NCBI RefSeq assembly: GCF_022662475.1
Contig: NZ_JAKNQQ010000001.1
Span: forward strand, 868,001 to 932,000
Length of the DNA stretch: 64,000 nucleotides
Source of the DNA: Sphingomonas sp. TREG-RG-20F-R18-01
GTDB lineage: Bacteria; Pseudomonadota; Alphaproteobacteria; Sphingomonadales; Sphingomonadaceae
Direction of reading: 5' to 3'
This document shows, one piece after another, positions 25,542 to 36,492 of this stretch (position 1 is the stretch's first letter; each line of letters begins with the position of its first letter). The notes beneath the pieces were generated by a model. It was given only the letters and a program-made list of their open reading frames with translations, was not told where the DNA came from and did not search any database. Position numbers and translations under genes: made by a program.

Positions 25542-27976
25542 TTGGCAGGCAACTTCGTGACTTTCTGGCCGGCTTCGCTGGCAAAGACGAAGCCCGACAT
25601 GCCCTGTTTGGCAAGACTGTTGACGAACGCCTGCGCCTCATCCTCGGTCTTGAACGGGCCGGTCAGGATTCGATTGGTCGCACGCTGCGGCGTGGCATAG
25701 CCGACACGCCCGCCGAGCGCCTTGGCGTTCTTCGACTTCAGCTTCGTCCATTGTTTCGACAGGTCGTTTTCGTTGGCCCCGCCGGCGACCTGCACCCAAT
25801 AGCGCTGCGGCTCGAGCAGCTTCGGATCGTTCCTGCGTTTCTCCTCGGCCTTCTTGGCGTCGGCGAGCTTCTTCGCATCCGCGGCTTTCTTGCCCGATTT
25901 GTCGAGCCGGTCGCTTCTGGTCCCCTTGCCGGGTGTCGCGCTGCCGTCCGTCTCCTCGGTGCTGTCGACCTTGCCGTGTCGGTCCTTCAGCGTCTTCTTG
26001 TCGGCCGGCCCCTTGCGGGACGTGGCGGCTGTCTCCGGCGGCTGATCGTCCTCAACCGGCGGCTTGACGATAGCCTTCCGCGCGATCGTCCTGCGGTCCG
26101 CCATCGCCGTGTCCGAGCGCGCCGTATTCGCGCCCGCGCTGTCGGTTTGCCCCTGGTGCAGCGCACGGTCGCGCACGGCACCCGACATGCCATGCGGCCG
26201 AACGGCGACGGGCTCGGCACCAAGCGGACGGCTCGGGATCGCACGCTGGATCGGCGGTGGCGTCGTTACCGCCATGCGCTCGGGCGCAACGCCCAGCTCA
26301 GCGCCTGGCACGTTGATATCGGCGATGATCGCGGCGAGGATCGACTGCTCGCTGCGCATCGGCGCCGGCGCAGCGACAGCGGGGGCTGCGGCCACGCCAA
26401 CGACCGGGGCGACTGCGACTGCCGACACCGGCGGTGGGGATGACGACGGCGGCGGAGCCACGGTAGCCGTAGCGGCCGGCATCGCGCCGCTGACGGGCAC
26501 CACCGTGACGGGTCGATACGGCGGCGTCGCGCTCACTACCGGGAAGGACGGAACCTCTGCTCTTGGCGGGATCGTCCCCGATGAAGGTGCTGCCTGGACG
26601 GATGTCGGTGTGGGTGTGGGTGTCGCAGAAGCCGCGTTGGCCCGCTGCGTCGGCGTGAGCGCGCCATACACGGTCGCTGCCGGTGGTCGCGCCAGACTCG
26701 CTGAAGCGGTTGCCGGAGGCGCGCCACGATAGGGCGTTACCAGCGTCGATGATCCAAGCGCCACCGACGATGGCAGAGACGCAGCGCCAGGCTGCGTCGG
26801 AACCGATGGGCTTGGCACCGCCCGCGCGAAGCGCGTCGTCGCTTCGGGCGTCCGCAGCGCGTTCGCCGCCGCCAGATTGGCGGCGCGCGTGCCGCTCGAT
26901 GCAGGACGGCTGACGCCTTGATAGCGTGGTCCCTGATACGGTGCCTTCGCCATTACCGTCTGTGCGACATAAGCGGGCGGGGCCGGTAGCGGCACGACCG
27001 GCGGCGTGGTTGCGGCGACGATCGTGTCCCGCTGACGTTCCTTGCGCGACCGTCGATCCCTGCGCGCCGGAACGGCGACGGCGCTGGCAGCTGGCGTGGG
27101 GCGGCTCATCGCCGCGACTTCGACCGGCGCGCTCGTGTCCGGACCGAGCGCAGCCATCGGTGGCGCCATGCGCGCGTCGGCGATCCGCGTGGGCGAGGCG
27201 CGCACTTCTCCGAAGTGAACCGCGAACGCACGATCCGCCGGGCGCAACGTCGGCAGAAGGTCAAAGAACGGCTGGAGCCCCTGCGCCATGCCGGCGGGCA
27301 TCATCGTCGTCGCGATCCGCTCGGCGCCGGGGCGATCCCCGCCCATCGCCAGGATGAAGGCACGCGAACGCCATGCGCCGCGATCGCTCTTGCGGAGCAG
27401 CGGTTCGATTTCCTTGAGCGCGAGCTCACGCTTGCCCGATATGCCGAGCGACAGCGCATAGCGTCGGCGCGTCTCGTCATTTTCGACCGCTCGTAGCGCC
27501 AGGCGGTAATCGCGCTGTGCGCGCTCCTGCTCGCCGAGCAGATCGTAGGCCAATGCCCGATCGGCAGCGAAAGTGCGAACGTCCCCACCAAGGGACTCCG
27601 CTTCCGCAAAATGCCGGAGCGCTTCGCCTGGACGCTCCGCGCTGACCAGAAGGCTTCCCTCACCCGCCTTCACCCGGGCGTTTCGCGGATCTATTCGTGA
27701 AGCGCGCGTGAAGAAGGCCGCGGCAGCCGTGTCGTCACCCAGTTTCAGGGCGAGCTCGCCCGCGCGCACCAGCGCCTGGACGTTATTGGGATCGGCGGCC
27801 AGCAAGCGGATTTCGCCGGCGAGACTGTCCGCGTCGCTCACCGGCTGAACCGTGGTCGACGTGCCCGTGGGATAAGGCGAAGGATAGGCCAGCGGTCGGG
27901 AAGGCTGGACCTGTGCAACCCCTGCCCCGCTCGCGGTCAGGGCGATGATGGAAGCAGCAAGGCGAACGGTGCGCAT
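25538..27976 (-). CDS. Large exported TPR and SPOR domain protein downstream of ftsZ
   Basis: An 812-residue protein with signal peptide [25 protein letters not shown]-like helical repeats (about residues 60-230: [22 protein letters not shown] and following), a long Pro/Ala/Ser-rich low-complexity linker (about 270-580), a charged stretch, and a C-terminal SPOR domain ([18 protein letters not shown] onwards). The SPOR domain should bring it to septal peptidoglycan. Its place directly after ftsZ supports a role in late division. The sequence between domains is poorly constrained. It is coupled to dgt downstream. Confidence 0.85.
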   Translation of the reverse strand: MRTVRLAASIIALTASGAGVAQVQPSRPLAYPSPYPTGTSTTVQPVSDADSLAGEIRLLAADPNNVQALVRAGELALKLGDDTAAAAFFTRASRIDPRNARVKAGEGSLLVSAERPGEALRHFAEAESLGGDVRTFAADRALAYDLLGEQERAQRDYRLALRAVENDETRRRYALSLGISGKRELALKEIEPLLRKSDRGAWRSRAFILAMGGDRPGAERIATTMMPAGMAQGLQPFFDLLPTLRPADRAFAVHFGEVRASPTRIADARMAPPMAALGPDTSAPVEVAAMSRPTPAASAVAVPARRDRRSRKERQRDTIVAATTPPVVPLPAPPAYVAQTVMAKAPYQGPRYQGVSRPASSGTRAANLAAANALRTPEATTRFARAVPSPSVPTQPGAASLPSSVALGSSTLVTPYRGAPPATASASLARPPAATVYGALTPTQRANAASATPTPTPTSVQAAPSSGTIPPRAEVPSFPVVSATPPYRPVTVVPVSGAMPAATATVAPPPSSSPPPVSAVAVAPVVGVAAAPAVAAPAPMRSEQSILAAIIADINVPGAELGVAPERMAVTTPPPIQRAIPSRPLGAEPVAVRPHGMSGAVRDRALHQGQTDSAGANTARSDTAMADRRTIARKAIVKPPVEDDQPPETAATSRKGPADKKTLKDRHGKVDSTEETDGSATPGKGTRSDRLDKSGKKAADAKKLADAKKAEEKRRNDPKLLEPQRYWVQVAGGANENDLSKQWTKLKSKNAKALGGRVGYATPQRATNRILTGPFKTEDEAQAFVNSLAKQGMSGFVFASEAGQKVTKLPAK

Positions 27977-28094
27977 GAACTATCCTAAAGCCCGTCGCCG
28001 CTGAACCGGCAATGACGGGCTGCCTCGGCTTGCGCCAAAACGAAACGGATCGGAGGCGGGTGGCAAACGTCGATGCGCGGCCCGGGGTCGACTG

Positions 28095-28129
28095 CCCCTG
28101 CCGCACGCGCCTGGGCCGTGCGGCAGGGG
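28095..28129 (-). terminator. Hairpin after ftsZ, possible terminator
   Basis: A perfect 12-bp stem, CCCCTGCCGCAC (28095-28106) and GTGCGGCAGGGG (28118-28129), with an 11-base loop lies 6 bases past the ftsZ stop. There is no T run, so it may end the dcw transcript inefficiently or stabilise its 3' end. Confidence 0.55.
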
Positions 28130-28135
28130 AAGGTG

Positions 28136-29638
28136 TTACTGGTTGTTCTGCCGATGCAGGAACCGCGGGATATCGAGCGGATCCTTGTCGGACGAGGGTT
28201 CGTCCTCGCGAGCCGCACCCCGGGAAACGCTCGACATGCGCTCGAACAACGTACCGCCGAGCTTGACGCGCGGCGCGGGAGCGACCGGCTCGGCCGCTGC
28301 CGGAACGGGCGCATCTTCCGAAACCGCGGCCCCGGGCGAGAGCCAACGGCGACGTGTCGGCGCGTCGGCCGGCGTATCGTCGCTGGCGGGCGCGGGCGCC
28401 TCGACATCGCCGTAGACGCGCTTTGCCGGCGGCATCGCTGCTTCGCTGCCGAGGACGAGCTCATCGGACTCGGGCGGCGCGCTGGCTGCGACCGGAGCGG
28501 GCGCAGCGGCCACAGGGGCTGCAGGCGCAACCGACGCCGCGGGGGCAGGCGATGGCGTCGGCGCCTGCGCAGGCGCGGCGGTCGCAGCGGCGGAGGCGGG
28601 CTCGTCACTCTTCTTGCTGGCGGAGAAGCTGAAAGCCCGAGCGGCGGGCGCCTGAGCTTCGGCCGGGCGCGCTTCCGCCTCTATACCGGTGGCGACCACC
28701 GAGACGCGGATCTTGCCCTCAAGGTCGGGGTTGAACGCCGAGCCCCAGATGATGTTGGCGTCGTCATCGACCAACTCGCGAATATGGTTCGCGGCTTCGT
28801 CGACTTCGAGCAGGCGCATGTCGTCGCCGCCGGTGATCGACACGATGACGCCCTTCGCGCCCTTCATGCTGACGCCGTCGAGCAGCGGGTTGGCGATCGC
28901 CTTGGACGCCGCCTCGATCGCGCGATTGTCGCCATCGGCCTCGCCGGTGCCCATCATCGCCTTGCCCATTTCCTGCATCACCGAACGGACGTCGGCGAAA
29001 TCGAGGTTGATGAGGCCGGGCATGACCATCAGGTCGGTGATCCCGCGAACGCCCTGCTGGAGGACCTCGTCCGCCATCTGGAACGCTTCCTTGAAGGTCG
29101 TGTTCGCGTTCGCCACCAGGAACAGGTTCTGGTTCGGAATGACGATCAGCGTGTCGACGTACTTCTGCAGTTCCTCGATGCCCGCTTCGGCGCTCTTGGC
29201 GCGACGCGTGCCCTCGAAGGCGAACGGCTTGGTCACGACGCCGACCGTCAGGATCCCCATGTCCCGCGCCGCCTTGGCGATGACGGGTGCAGCACCGGTG
29301 CCGGTGCCGCCGCCCATGCCGGCCGCGATGAAGCACATGTGCGAGCCTTCGAGCATCTTGGTGACCTGCTCGATCGTCTCCTCGGCCGCCGCACGCCCGA
29401 TCTCGGGACGCGAACCGGCGCCGAGCCCCTGCGTGATCTTCACGCCGAGCTGGATCTTGTGGCTCGCCGCCGACTGCTTGAGCGCCTGCGAGTCGGTGTT
29501 GGCGACGAGGAACTCGACGCCTTGCACGTCCGCGCGCATCATGTTGGCGATAGCGTTGCCGCCCGCGCCGCCGACGCCGATCACCGCGATGCGCGGCGTC
29601 AGTTCGTCGACTTCGGGGGGCAGAAATTCGATGCTCAT
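28136..29638 (-). CDS. ftsZ: Cell division protein FtsZ
   Basis: A 500-residue tubulin-like GTPase that forms the division ring. The GTP-binding G box GGGTGTG is at residues 109-115, [14 protein letters not shown] at 17-30, and the T7 synergy loop contains NLDFADV. After about residue 330 comes a Pro/Ala-rich linker of roughly 150 residues and the conserved C-terminal peptide [12 protein letters not shown] that binds FtsA and other partners. The linker is long, as is usual in alphaproteobacteria. It is the last division gene of the cluster, 113 bases after ftsA, a gap large enough for its own promoter. Confidence 0.97.
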   Translation of the reverse strand: MSIEFLPPEVDELTPRIAVIGVGGAGGNAIANMMRADVQGVEFLVANTDSQALKQSAASHKIQLGVKITQGLGAGSRPEIGRAAAEETIEQVTKMLEGSHMCFIAAGMGGGTGTGAAPVIAKAARDMGILTVGVVTKPFAFEGTRRAKSAEAGIEELQKYVDTLIVIPNQNLFLVANANTTFKEAFQMADEVLQQGVRGITDLMVMPGLINLDFADVRSVMQEMGKAMMGTGEADGDNRAIEAASKAIANPLLDGVSMKGAKGVIVSITGGDDMRLLEVDEAANHIRELVDDDANIIWGSAFNPDLEGKIRVSVVATGIEAEARPAEAQAPAARAFSFSASKKSDEPASAAATAAPAQAPTPSPAPAASVAPAAPVAAAPAPVAASAPPESDELVLGSEAAMPPAKRVYGDVEAPAPASDDTPADAPTRRRWLSPGAAVSEDAPVPAAAEPVAPAPRVKLGGTLFERMSSVSRGAAREDEPSSDKDPLDIPRFLHRQNNQ

Positions 29639-29751
29639 GTCCCAGTCTCCAACGGGCAGCTACGGCCCGACGCACTCATTACTTCAAAGGCGGTTCTGCA
29701 CCATCGCTGCCATGCGTTCCAGCGCGAACCGCCCGTTCGTGTCGTTATTGT

Positions 29752-31014
29752 TTAATAATTTGCACGGGCTGCCGCCATCAGGCGACGAATCACCGCAAAT
29801 CCCTTCGGACGGTGCACGAGCTGCTGCTTGCTCGACAAGGCGCGCAGGTCGATCGGATCGGCGGCGGCATAGAAGGCCAGACCTGCAAGCGTCGTGAACG
29901 CCGGGGTGGCGTGTGCTTCCGGCAGGCCCGTCAGACCACGTGGCCGACCGATCCGGACCGAGCGGCCGAGCGCCGCCTGCGCGTAATCGGCGATGCCCTT
30001 GAGCTCCGCGCCACCCCCGGTCAGCACGACCTGCCGCCCAACCGGGCCCTCGAACTTGAGGTCCTTGAGCGCCTTGGACACTTCGCCGATCAAATGGTCG
30101 AGCCGCTGGCGGATGACCGCGATCAACTGCGCCTTGGTGATGCGCGTCCCGTCGCTCGCGTCTTCCTCGGCGGAAATCGGGGCGACGTCGATCATCTCGT
30201 GATTGTCGCGCGGCGACGCATTGGCCGAGCCGTGGACGCACTTCATCCGCTCCGCCTGCGCGCGGCGCGTGCCAAAGGCCGAGGCGATGTCGTCGGTAAT
30301 GTCCTGCGCGCCGATCGGAATCGACATCAGCCCGACGAGCATCCCGCCCGCGAACAGCGAGACGTTGGTGATCCCCGCGCCCAGTTCGACCAGGGCGACG
30401 CCAAGCTCGCGCTCCTCGTCGCTGAGGCACGCCATTCCGGTTGCGACCGGCGAGGCGATGATCGACTTCACTTCGAGATGCGCGTTGGCGACGCACAGGC
30501 CAAGGTTGCGGACCGGCGACCCATCGGCCGCGACGACGTGAATGTGAACCCCGAGCCGGTCGGCGTGCAGCCCGAGCGGACGCTTCACCCCAGTGAGGCC
30601 GTCGAGCGTGTAGAGCGCAGGCTGCGCATGGAGAACCATCCGCCCCGCCGGATCGATCGAATCCCGCCCGGCCTGGAGCAACGCATCGATATCGGTCTGC
30701 TCGACCCGGTGCCCGCCCAGCTCGAACTCGATCGACGCGACGTCGGACACCAGTCCGCCCGCCGAGAAGCTGACCCAGACGTTCTCGATGTTGAGACCCG
30801 CGATCCGCTCGGCCTGCTCGACCGCCTCGCGCACCGCGACTTCGGTCGCGGCGGCATCGGCGATATAGCCGCGCTTGACGCCCTTGCTCTCGCGCTGGCC
30901 GGTGCCGAGGACGATCAGTTCCCCGCCATCGCCCTTCTGCGCGATCATCGCCGACACCTTCGACGATCCGATGTCGAGTGCGGTGATCAAACCTTCCGGT
31001 GCGGTTTTCGCCAT
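29752..31014 (-). CDS. ftsA: Cell division protein FtsA
   Basis: A 420-residue actin-like protein that ties FtsZ filaments to the membrane. The phosphate-1 motif is ITALDIGSSKVSAMI, the 1C (SHS2) domain follows, phosphate-2 is ALVELGAGITNVSLF, the adenosine motif is VVLTGGGAELKGI, and the C-terminal amphipathic helix (LMAAARANY) is the membrane anchor. Located between ftsQ and ftsZ as expected. Confidence 0.96.
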   Translation of the reverse strand: MAKTAPEGLITALDIGSSKVSAMIAQKGDGGELIVLGTGQRESKGVKRGYIADAAATEVAVREAVEQAERIAGLNIENVWVSFSAGGLVSDVASIEFELGGHRVEQTDIDALLQAGRDSIDPAGRMVLHAQPALYTLDGLTGVKRPLGLHADRLGVHIHVVAADGSPVRNLGLCVANAHLEVKSIIASPVATGMACLSDEERELGVALVELGAGITNVSLFAGGMLVGLMSIPIGAQDITDDIASAFGTRRAQAERMKCVHGSANASPRDNHEMIDVAPISAEEDASDGTRITKAQLIAVIRQRLDHLIGEVSKALKDLKFEGPVGRQVVLTGGGAELKGIADYAQAALGRSVRIGRPRGLTGLPEAHATPAFTTLAGLAFYAAADPIDLRALSSKQQLVHRPKGFAVIRRLMAAARANY

Positions 31015-31053
31015 GCCCTTACCCCTGTTCCCGCCAACCCTTAACGCAATCGG

Positions 31054-32052
31054 TTAAGCCTGTGAATCCGTGCTCGTTCTTTTTAACGCCGTCAGCCGCG
31101 GCGCGCTGCTTTCGGAAGCCGCCGGGCTCGGCGTCGCCGATGGCGCCGCGGTGGGTGCCATGCCGGGCGCGGCCCCGGGGTCGGTGATCGCCTTGTTCGT
31201 CGTCACCCCGGGCTTGCGCGCCACCAGCCGCGTCGGATCGCGCATGTCGAACCCGAGCCAGCCCTTGCCGAGCAGCGGCCGGACCCCGTCGAGCTGCGCG
31301 AACTTGACCAGCGCCTTCGCTGCCTCGGTATCGCCCTCTGGCAAGGCGAGCGTCTCGCCGGTCTCGAAGGTCAGCGTCCAGCGCCGGTTGCCGACCCAGG
31401 TCGCCGCCTTGACCTGCCCCTTCAGCGCGGGCGCCGCGTCGAGCAGGGTGCGGTAGGAGACCTCCTGTTCGTTCGCATGCGGGCCGATCACCACCGGCAG
31501 ATCGGGCATCGCCTGCGGGTCGACCGGCTCGAGCCACGTCCCGTTCGCGGCGATCAGCGCAAGCTGCCCCTTGTTCTGCCAGATCGCGCTCGGCTGGCGC
31601 TCGATCACATTGACCAGCAGCGTGTCGGGCAAGCGCCGCGAGACATGCACGTCCTCGATCCAGCCGCTGTGCGAGACGAGGTCCTGACGGATCTTCTCGA
31701 GGCTGACGAGCGGCATCGCCATCGACGGCTGGTTCGCCGCGATCTTGTAGATGACGTTGTGGTCCATCCGGTTAAGCCCGGTGATCTGGATGTTGGTGAC
31801 CTTGAAGCCGGCATCGCCGATCCCCTCGCCGATCGCGGTGCCGATCGCGCCGGGGATCCCGAAAAACGACGCGAGCGCGATCAGACCCGCACCGACCACG
31901 CCGGTGATCGTCCAGGTCGCGGCCTTGCGCAGCGTCGCCTCGCTCACCGGAAGCGCGGTGATCGCGCGGTCGATGACCGAGGGCTTGGCGGCTTGCTTCC
32001 GCTTGGGCTGGACCGGGCGGCGGACGGTGCCGCGCTTGATCGTGCCGCTCAT
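31054..32052 (-). CDS. ftsQ: Cell division protein FtsQ
   Basis: A 332-residue bitopic division protein: basic cytoplasmic tail, one membrane helix (TWTITGVVGAGLIALASFFGI, about 47-67), the POTRA domain beginning FKVTNIQITGLNRMDHNVIY, and the beta domain with LPVVIGPHANE. The last 50 residues are Ala/Pro/Ser-rich. It recruits FtsL and FtsI-FtsW in the periplasm. The ATG overlaps the ddl stop by four bases. Confidence 0.94.
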   Translation of the reverse strand: MSGTIKRGTVRRPVQPKRKQAAKPSVIDRAITALPVSEATLRKAATWTITGVVGAGLIALASFFGIPGAIGTAIGEGIGDAGFKVTNIQITGLNRMDHNVIYKIAANQPSMAMPLVSLEKIRQDLVSHSGWIEDVHVSRRLPDTLLVNVIERQPSAIWQNKGQLALIAANGTWLEPVDPQAMPDLPVVIGPHANEQEVSYRTLLDAAPALKGQVKAATWVGNRRWTLTFETGETLALPEGDTEAAKALVKFAQLDGVRPLLGKGWLGFDMRDPTRLVARKPGVTTNKAITDPGAAPGMAPTAAPSATPSPAASESSAPRLTALKRTSTDSQA

Positions 32053-32996
32053 GGAGAACCCGCCTTCGCCGCTTTGTCCTTGAGCGCCTCATCGATGATG
32101 ATCTGGACGAGCTGCGGATAGTCGATCCCGCAATGCCGTGCCTGTTCGGGGACGAGGCTGAGCGCGGTCATCCCGGGCTGGGTATTGACCTCGAGCAGGA
32201 ACAGCCCATCGACGCCCTGCTGGTCATCCCAGCGGAAATCCGAGCGCGACGTGCCCTTGCAGCCGAGGAGCCGGTGCGCGTCGAGCGCGATCCGCTGGCA
32301 GGCTTGCGCGATCTCGTCGGGGATGTCGGCGGGAAAAACGTGTTCGGTCAGCCCGTCGGTGTATTTGGCGTCGAAATCGTACCAGCCGGTCTTGGGCTTG
32401 AGTTCGGTAACGCCGAGCGCCCGGTCGCCGAGCACTGCGGTCGTCAGTTCGCGGCCGCGAATGTACGGTTCGGCGAGCAATTCCTCGAATTCGGTCCACG
32501 GCCCCGCCACGCCGCGCGCGATCGGGTTGCCGTAATTGCCTTCGTCGGTGACGATCGCGACCCCGACCGACGAGCCTTCGTTGACCGGCTTGAGCACATA
32601 GGGGCGCGGCAGCGGGTCGCCCTCGTACAGCGACTCCGACTTGACGATCCGTCCGCCCGGCATGGGGATACCGCCGGGGACGAGCAGCAGCTTGGTCAGC
32701 TGCTTGTCGATTGCAATGACCGACGTCGCGAGACCGCTGTGCGTATAGGTCAGCCCCATCAGGTCGAGCAGCCCCTGGACGGTGCCATCCTCTCCCGGCG
32801 TACCATGGAGCGCGTTGAACACGACGTCGGGGTTCGCTTCCGCGAGCCGCGCCGCGACGTCCTTGCCCATGTCGATCCGGGTGACGCGGTGGCCGAGCGA
32901 TTCCAGTGCGTCGGCAACGCCGGTCCCCGACTTGAGCGAGACTTCGCGTTCGGCCGATGGACCGCCCATAAGCACGGCTACGTGGAGTTCGCTCAC
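32049..32996 (-). CDS. ddl: D-alanine--D-alanine ligase
   Basis: A 315-residue ATP-grasp ligase that makes the D-Ala-D-Ala dipeptide for peptidoglycan. Seen motifs: VLMGGPSAEREVSLKSG, NALHGTPGEDGTVQG, YVLKPVNEGSSVGVAI, FLLEVNTQPGMT. It starts at GTG 32996. The murB frame runs through its first 770 bases without a stop (see murB), so the two genes overlap in different frames if the sequence is exact. Confidence 0.95.
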   Translation of the reverse strand: MSELHVAVLMGGPSAEREVSLKSGTGVADALESLGHRVTRIDMGKDVAARLAEANPDVVFNALHGTPGEDGTVQGLLDLMGLTYTHSGLATSVIAIDKQLTKLLLVPGGIPMPGGRIVKSESLYEGDPLPRPYVLKPVNEGSSVGVAIVTDEGNYGNPIARGVAGPWTEFEELLAEPYIRGRELTTAVLGDRALGVTELKPKTGWYDFDAKYTDGLTEHVFPADIPDEIAQACQRIALDAHRLLGCKGTSRSDFRWDDQQGVDGLFLLEVNTQPGMTALSLVPEQARHCGIDYPQLVQIIIDEALKDKAAKAGSP

Positions 32997-33002
32997 AACC
33001 CG

Positions 33003-33876
33003 TCACCCCGACCCGCTGGATTTCCCACGTCAATTCAACCCCCGATTGTGCCTTCACGCGATCCCGAACCTCTTCCCCCAGCGCCTCGATCTCGGCGCTG
33101 GACGCCGCCCCGAGGTTGAGCAGAAAGTTGCAATGTTTCTCGCTGACCTGCGCGTCGCCGCGCGTCAGCCCGCGACACCCGGCGGCGTCGATCAGCGCCC
33201 ACGCCTTGTGGCCCTCGGGGTTCTTGAACGTCGACCCGCCCGTGCGCGAGCGGAGCGGCTGCGACGCTTCGCGCTCCGCGGCGATGCGGTCCATCTCCGC
33301 CTGGACCACGGCGGGTTCCTCCGGATGCCCGCGGAACGTCGCGCTGACGACGACGCAGCCTTCGGGCAGCGTCGAATGCCGATAGCTGTACCCAAGCTCC
33401 CCGACCGACAGCACCCGCCGCTCGCCAGACCGCAGCACGATCTCGCATTCGACCAGCACGTCCCTGGTCTCGCATCCGTAGGCGCCGCCGTTCATCCGCA
33501 CGAACCCGCCGACCGTGCCCGGGATCGAGCGCAGGAACTCGACCCCGCCGATCCCGGCGTCGCGCGCCGACGAGGATACCAGGATCCCGCTTGCCCCGCC
33601 TCCGCACACCAGCGTCGTCGCGTCGATCGCCGCGACCTTGGCAAACGGCTTGCCGAGCCGGATCACCACGCCCGGTACCCCGCCATCGCGGACGATCAGG
33701 TTCGAGCCCAGCCCGAGCGGCATCACCGGCACCGAAGGATCGAGCGCCGCGAGGAATTGTGCCAGATCCTCCGCATCGCTCGGCTCGAACAGCCAGTCGG
33801 CCGCGCCGCCCGACTTGAACCATACGAGCGGCGCAAGCGGTGCATGCCGCGTCAGACGACCGGCTACGATCGGCAT
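33003..33876 (-). CDS. murB: UDP-N-acetylmuramate dehydrogenase, stop codon apparently lost by a one-base shift
   Basis: This flavoenzyme reduces UDP-GlcNAc-enolpyruvate to UDP-MurNAc. FAD and substrate motifs are present: PLGLGSNLIVRDGG, FLRSIPGTVGGFVRMNGGAYG with the YG(C)E loop, SYRHSTLP with the proton-donor serine in the usual region, GGSTFKNPEGHKAW, and the conserved end VELTWEIQRVG. In the frame as read there is no stop here; codons continue to a stop at 32224. Four G at 33006-33009 precede TGA (33005-33003); with three G the frame would end RVG-stop. Start is ATG 33876; GTG 33924, overlapping the murC stop, is the alternative. Confidence 0.85.
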
Positions 33877-33916
33877 CGGTTCGGCCGTGGCTGCCGTCGG
33901 ATCCTGATGCGCCGCC

Positions 33917-35335
33917 TCAGGCACGCGCCGCCTCGATCGCGCCGGCAAGACCCGCCGCCCATTTCGTGATGTCGCCAGCACCAAGGCACACGACCATGTC
34001 CCCGGCCTGGACCAGCGGGGCCAGCACCTGCGCCAGCGCGCCGGCGTCGGCGATCGTCGCCGCCGAGCGATGCCCGCGCCGCTTGATTCCCTCGACCAGC
34101 GCGTCCGCGTCGACACCCGCGACCGGCTGCTCGCCCGCGGCATAGACCGGGGTCACCAGCACCATGTCGGCATCGTTGAACGCGCCCTGGAACTCCTCCA
34201 TCAGATCGCCCAATCGCGAATAGCGATGCGGCTGCACCACCGCGATCACGCGGTTGCGCACGCCCTCGCGCGCCGCGGCGAGCACCGCGCGGATCTCGAC
34301 CGGATGATGCCCGTAGTCGTCGATCACCGTGACGACCCCGCCGGGCACCACGATTTCGCCGACCTTGGTGAAGCGCCGCTTGACCCCGCCGAACTGTGCG
34401 AACCCCTGCTGGATCGTCGCGTCCTCGATCCCCAGTTCGAGCGCGACCCCGATCGCGGCGAGCGCGTTCTGGACGTTGTGGCGGCCGGGCATCGGCAGCT
34501 CGATTCCCTCGATCGAGCGGCTCGTCCCGTCGCGGTGGCGGATGATCACCTCGAAGCGGTTGCCGCCCGGCACCGGCGTCACGTTGACCCCGCGCACGTC
34601 GGCCTGCGCCGCGAAGCCGTAGGTCACGACGCGCCGGTCACGGACGCGCGGGATGATGTTCTGGACCTCGGGGTGATCGAGGCACAGCAACGCAGCACCA
34701 TAGAAGGGCACGTTCTCGATGAACTCGACATAGGCGTTCTTCGCATGCTCGAAGCTGCCGTAATGGTCGAGATGCTCGGGATCGATGTTGGTGACGACCG
34801 CGATCGTCCCGTCGAGCCGCAGGAAGCTGCCGTCGCTCTCGTCCGCCTCGACCACCATCCAGTCGCTCGCGCCGAGCCGCGCGTTCGAGCCGTAGCTGTT
34901 GATGATCCCGCCGTTGATCACGGTCGGATCGACCCCGCCGGCGTCGAGCAGCGCGGCGACCATGCTGGTCGTCGTCGTCTTGCCGTGCGTCCCCGCGACC
35001 GCGACGGTCGATTTGAGCCGCATCAGCTCGGCCAGCATCTCCGCGCGCCGCACCACCGGGATGCGGCGTTCGAGCGCGGCCTCGACTTCGGGGTTGCCGC
35101 GCTTGATCGCGGTCGACGTGACGATCACCGCCGCGTCGCCGAGATTGTCGGCGTGGTGCCCGATCGCGACCGGAATGCCCTTCTCGCGCAGCCCCTCGAT
35201 GACATAGCCCTCGGCCACGTCGGACCCCTGCACGCTGTAGCCGAGGTTCTTCATCACCTCGGCGATGCCCGACATGCCGATCCCGCCGATGCCGACGAAA
35301 TGGATCGTGCCGATGTCGGTTGCGACACCCTTCAT
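33917..35335 (-). CDS. murC: UDP-N-acetylmuramate--L-alanine ligase
   Basis: A 472-residue Mur ligase adding L-Ala to UDP-MurNAc. The N-terminal Rossmann segment [17 protein letters not shown] and the ATP loop [16 protein letters not shown] are typical, with [10 protein letters not shown] and QPHRYSR in the C-terminal domain. ATG 35335 overlaps the murG stop by four bases and matches the family start; the frame is open upstream inside murG. Confidence 0.95.
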   Translation of the reverse strand: MKGVATDIGTIHFVGIGGIGMSGIAEVMKNLGYSVQGSDVAEGYVIEGLREKGIPVAIGHHADNLGDAAVIVTSTAIKRGNPEVEAALERRIPVVRRAEMLAELMRLKSTVAVAGTHGKTTTTSMVAALLDAGGVDPTVINGGIINSYGSNARLGASDWMVVEADESDGSFLRLDGTIAVVTNIDPEHLDHYGSFEHAKNAYVEFIENVPFYGAALLCLDHPEVQNIIPRVRDRRVVTYGFAAQADVRGVNVTPVPGGNRFEVIIRHRDGTSRSIEGIELPMPGRHNVQNALAAIGVALELGIEDATIQQGFAQFGGVKRRFTKVGEIVVPGGVVTVIDDYGHHPVEIRAVLAAAREGVRNRVIAVVQPHRYSRLGDLMEEFQGAFNDADMVLVTPVYAAGEQPVAGVDADALVEGIKRRGHRSAATIADAGALAQVLAPLVQAGDMVVCLGAGDITKWAAGLAGAIEAARA

Positions 35336-36492
35336 GCGAATGCTGCCTTCTGACTGGGTTTGCGCGGTCGCGCCGCGCCGATCGGCATGTCGCCGTGAGG
35401 ATTGACGAGGCTCTCGACCAGATCCGCGAGATCGCTCGCCGCTTCGGGGCGACCGCACGCGCGCGCCCGCGCGGCGGCATTCTGCAACGCCGCCGGGTCA
35501 AGCCCGAGCTTCTGCATCTGCTTGGCGAGTTCCACCGGCGTAAAGCTGCGCTGGTCGATCGTCCGCGCGCCCCCCGCCTGCGTCATTTCGCGTGCGTTGA
35601 CGGTCTGGTGGTCGTCGGTCGCCGACGGCAGCGGCACGAGGATCGCAGGCCGCCCGGCGCAGGTCAGCTCGGCCAGCGTCGAGGCGCCCGCGCGCGCGAT
35701 CACGACATGCGCCCACGCCAGCTGCTCGGGCAGGTCGGGCAGATAGGTCGCGAGGTCCGCCGCGATCGACAGCTCGGCATATTTCGCGCGGCAGGCGTCG
35801 ATATCCTCGATCCGCGCCTGATGCGTCACCTGCAGCCGCCGCCGGAATGCGAGCGGCAGCAGCGACAGGCCGTCGGGGACGACCTGGCTCAGCACACTCG
35901 CGCCCTGGCTGCCACCGGTGACGAGCACGCGGAAGATCCCGTCTTCCTCGAGCAGCGGATACGGTTTGGCGCGCAGCGCCAGCACCGCGTCGCGCACTGG
36001 GTTGCCGACGAGATGGGTCTTGGCGCGCATTCCCGGCTTGAGCCGCTCGACCTCGGCATAGGAGGTGGCGATCGCATCGACCTTGCGCGCGACCAGCCGG
36101 TTGACCCGGCCCAGCACCGCATTCTGTTCGTGCACCGCGGTCGGGATGTTCTGGTTGAACGCGCCGAGCAGCGCGGGGAGCGCGGGGTAGCCGCCGAAGC
36201 CGATCACCGCGTCGGGGCGGAAGCTGCGGTACAGCTGGATCGCCATCGCGCGGCCCTTCAGCATCGCCGAGGCCGCCTTGGCATAGCCGATCGGCCCACC
36301 CCCCGGTCGCCCGGCGGGGAGGATATGCGTCTGGATCCCCTCGAACAGGCCGGAGAAGCGCACGCCGCGCTCGTCGCTGATCAGCGCAACATGATGGCCG
36401 CGGCGCATCAGTTCGGTCGCCAACGCCGCCGCGGGAACCATGTGCCCGCCGGTCCCCCCGGCGGCCAGTACGAAATGTCTCGCCACGCTCAT
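35332..36492 (-). CDS. murG: UDP-GlcNAc:lipid I N-acetylglucosaminyltransferase MurG
   Basis: A 386-residue GT28 enzyme that makes lipid II at the inner face of the membrane. Signature parts: [48 protein letters not shown], and [11 protein letters not shown] with [11 protein letters not shown]. The ATG at 36492 forms an ATGA overlap with the ftsW stop and is preferred over an ATG four codons upstream (36504). Confidence 0.95.
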   Translation of the reverse strand: MSVARHFVLAAGGTGGHMVPAAALATELMRRGHHVALISDERGVRFSGLFEGIQTHILPAGRPGGGPIGYAKAASAMLKGRAMAIQLYRSFRPDAVIGFGGYPALPALLGAFNQNIPTAVHEQNAVLGRVNRLVARKVDAIATSYAEVERLKPGMRAKTHLVGNPVRDAVLALRAKPYPLLEEDGIFRVLVTGGSQGASVLSQVVPDGLSLLPLAFRRRLQVTHQARIEDIDACRAKYAELSIAADLATYLPDLPEQLAWAHVVIARAGASTLAELTCAGRPAILVPLPSATDDHQTVNAREMTQAGGARTIDQRSFTPVELAKQMQKLGLDPAALQNAAARARACGRPEAASDLADLVESLVNPHGDMPIGAARPRKPSQKAAFA

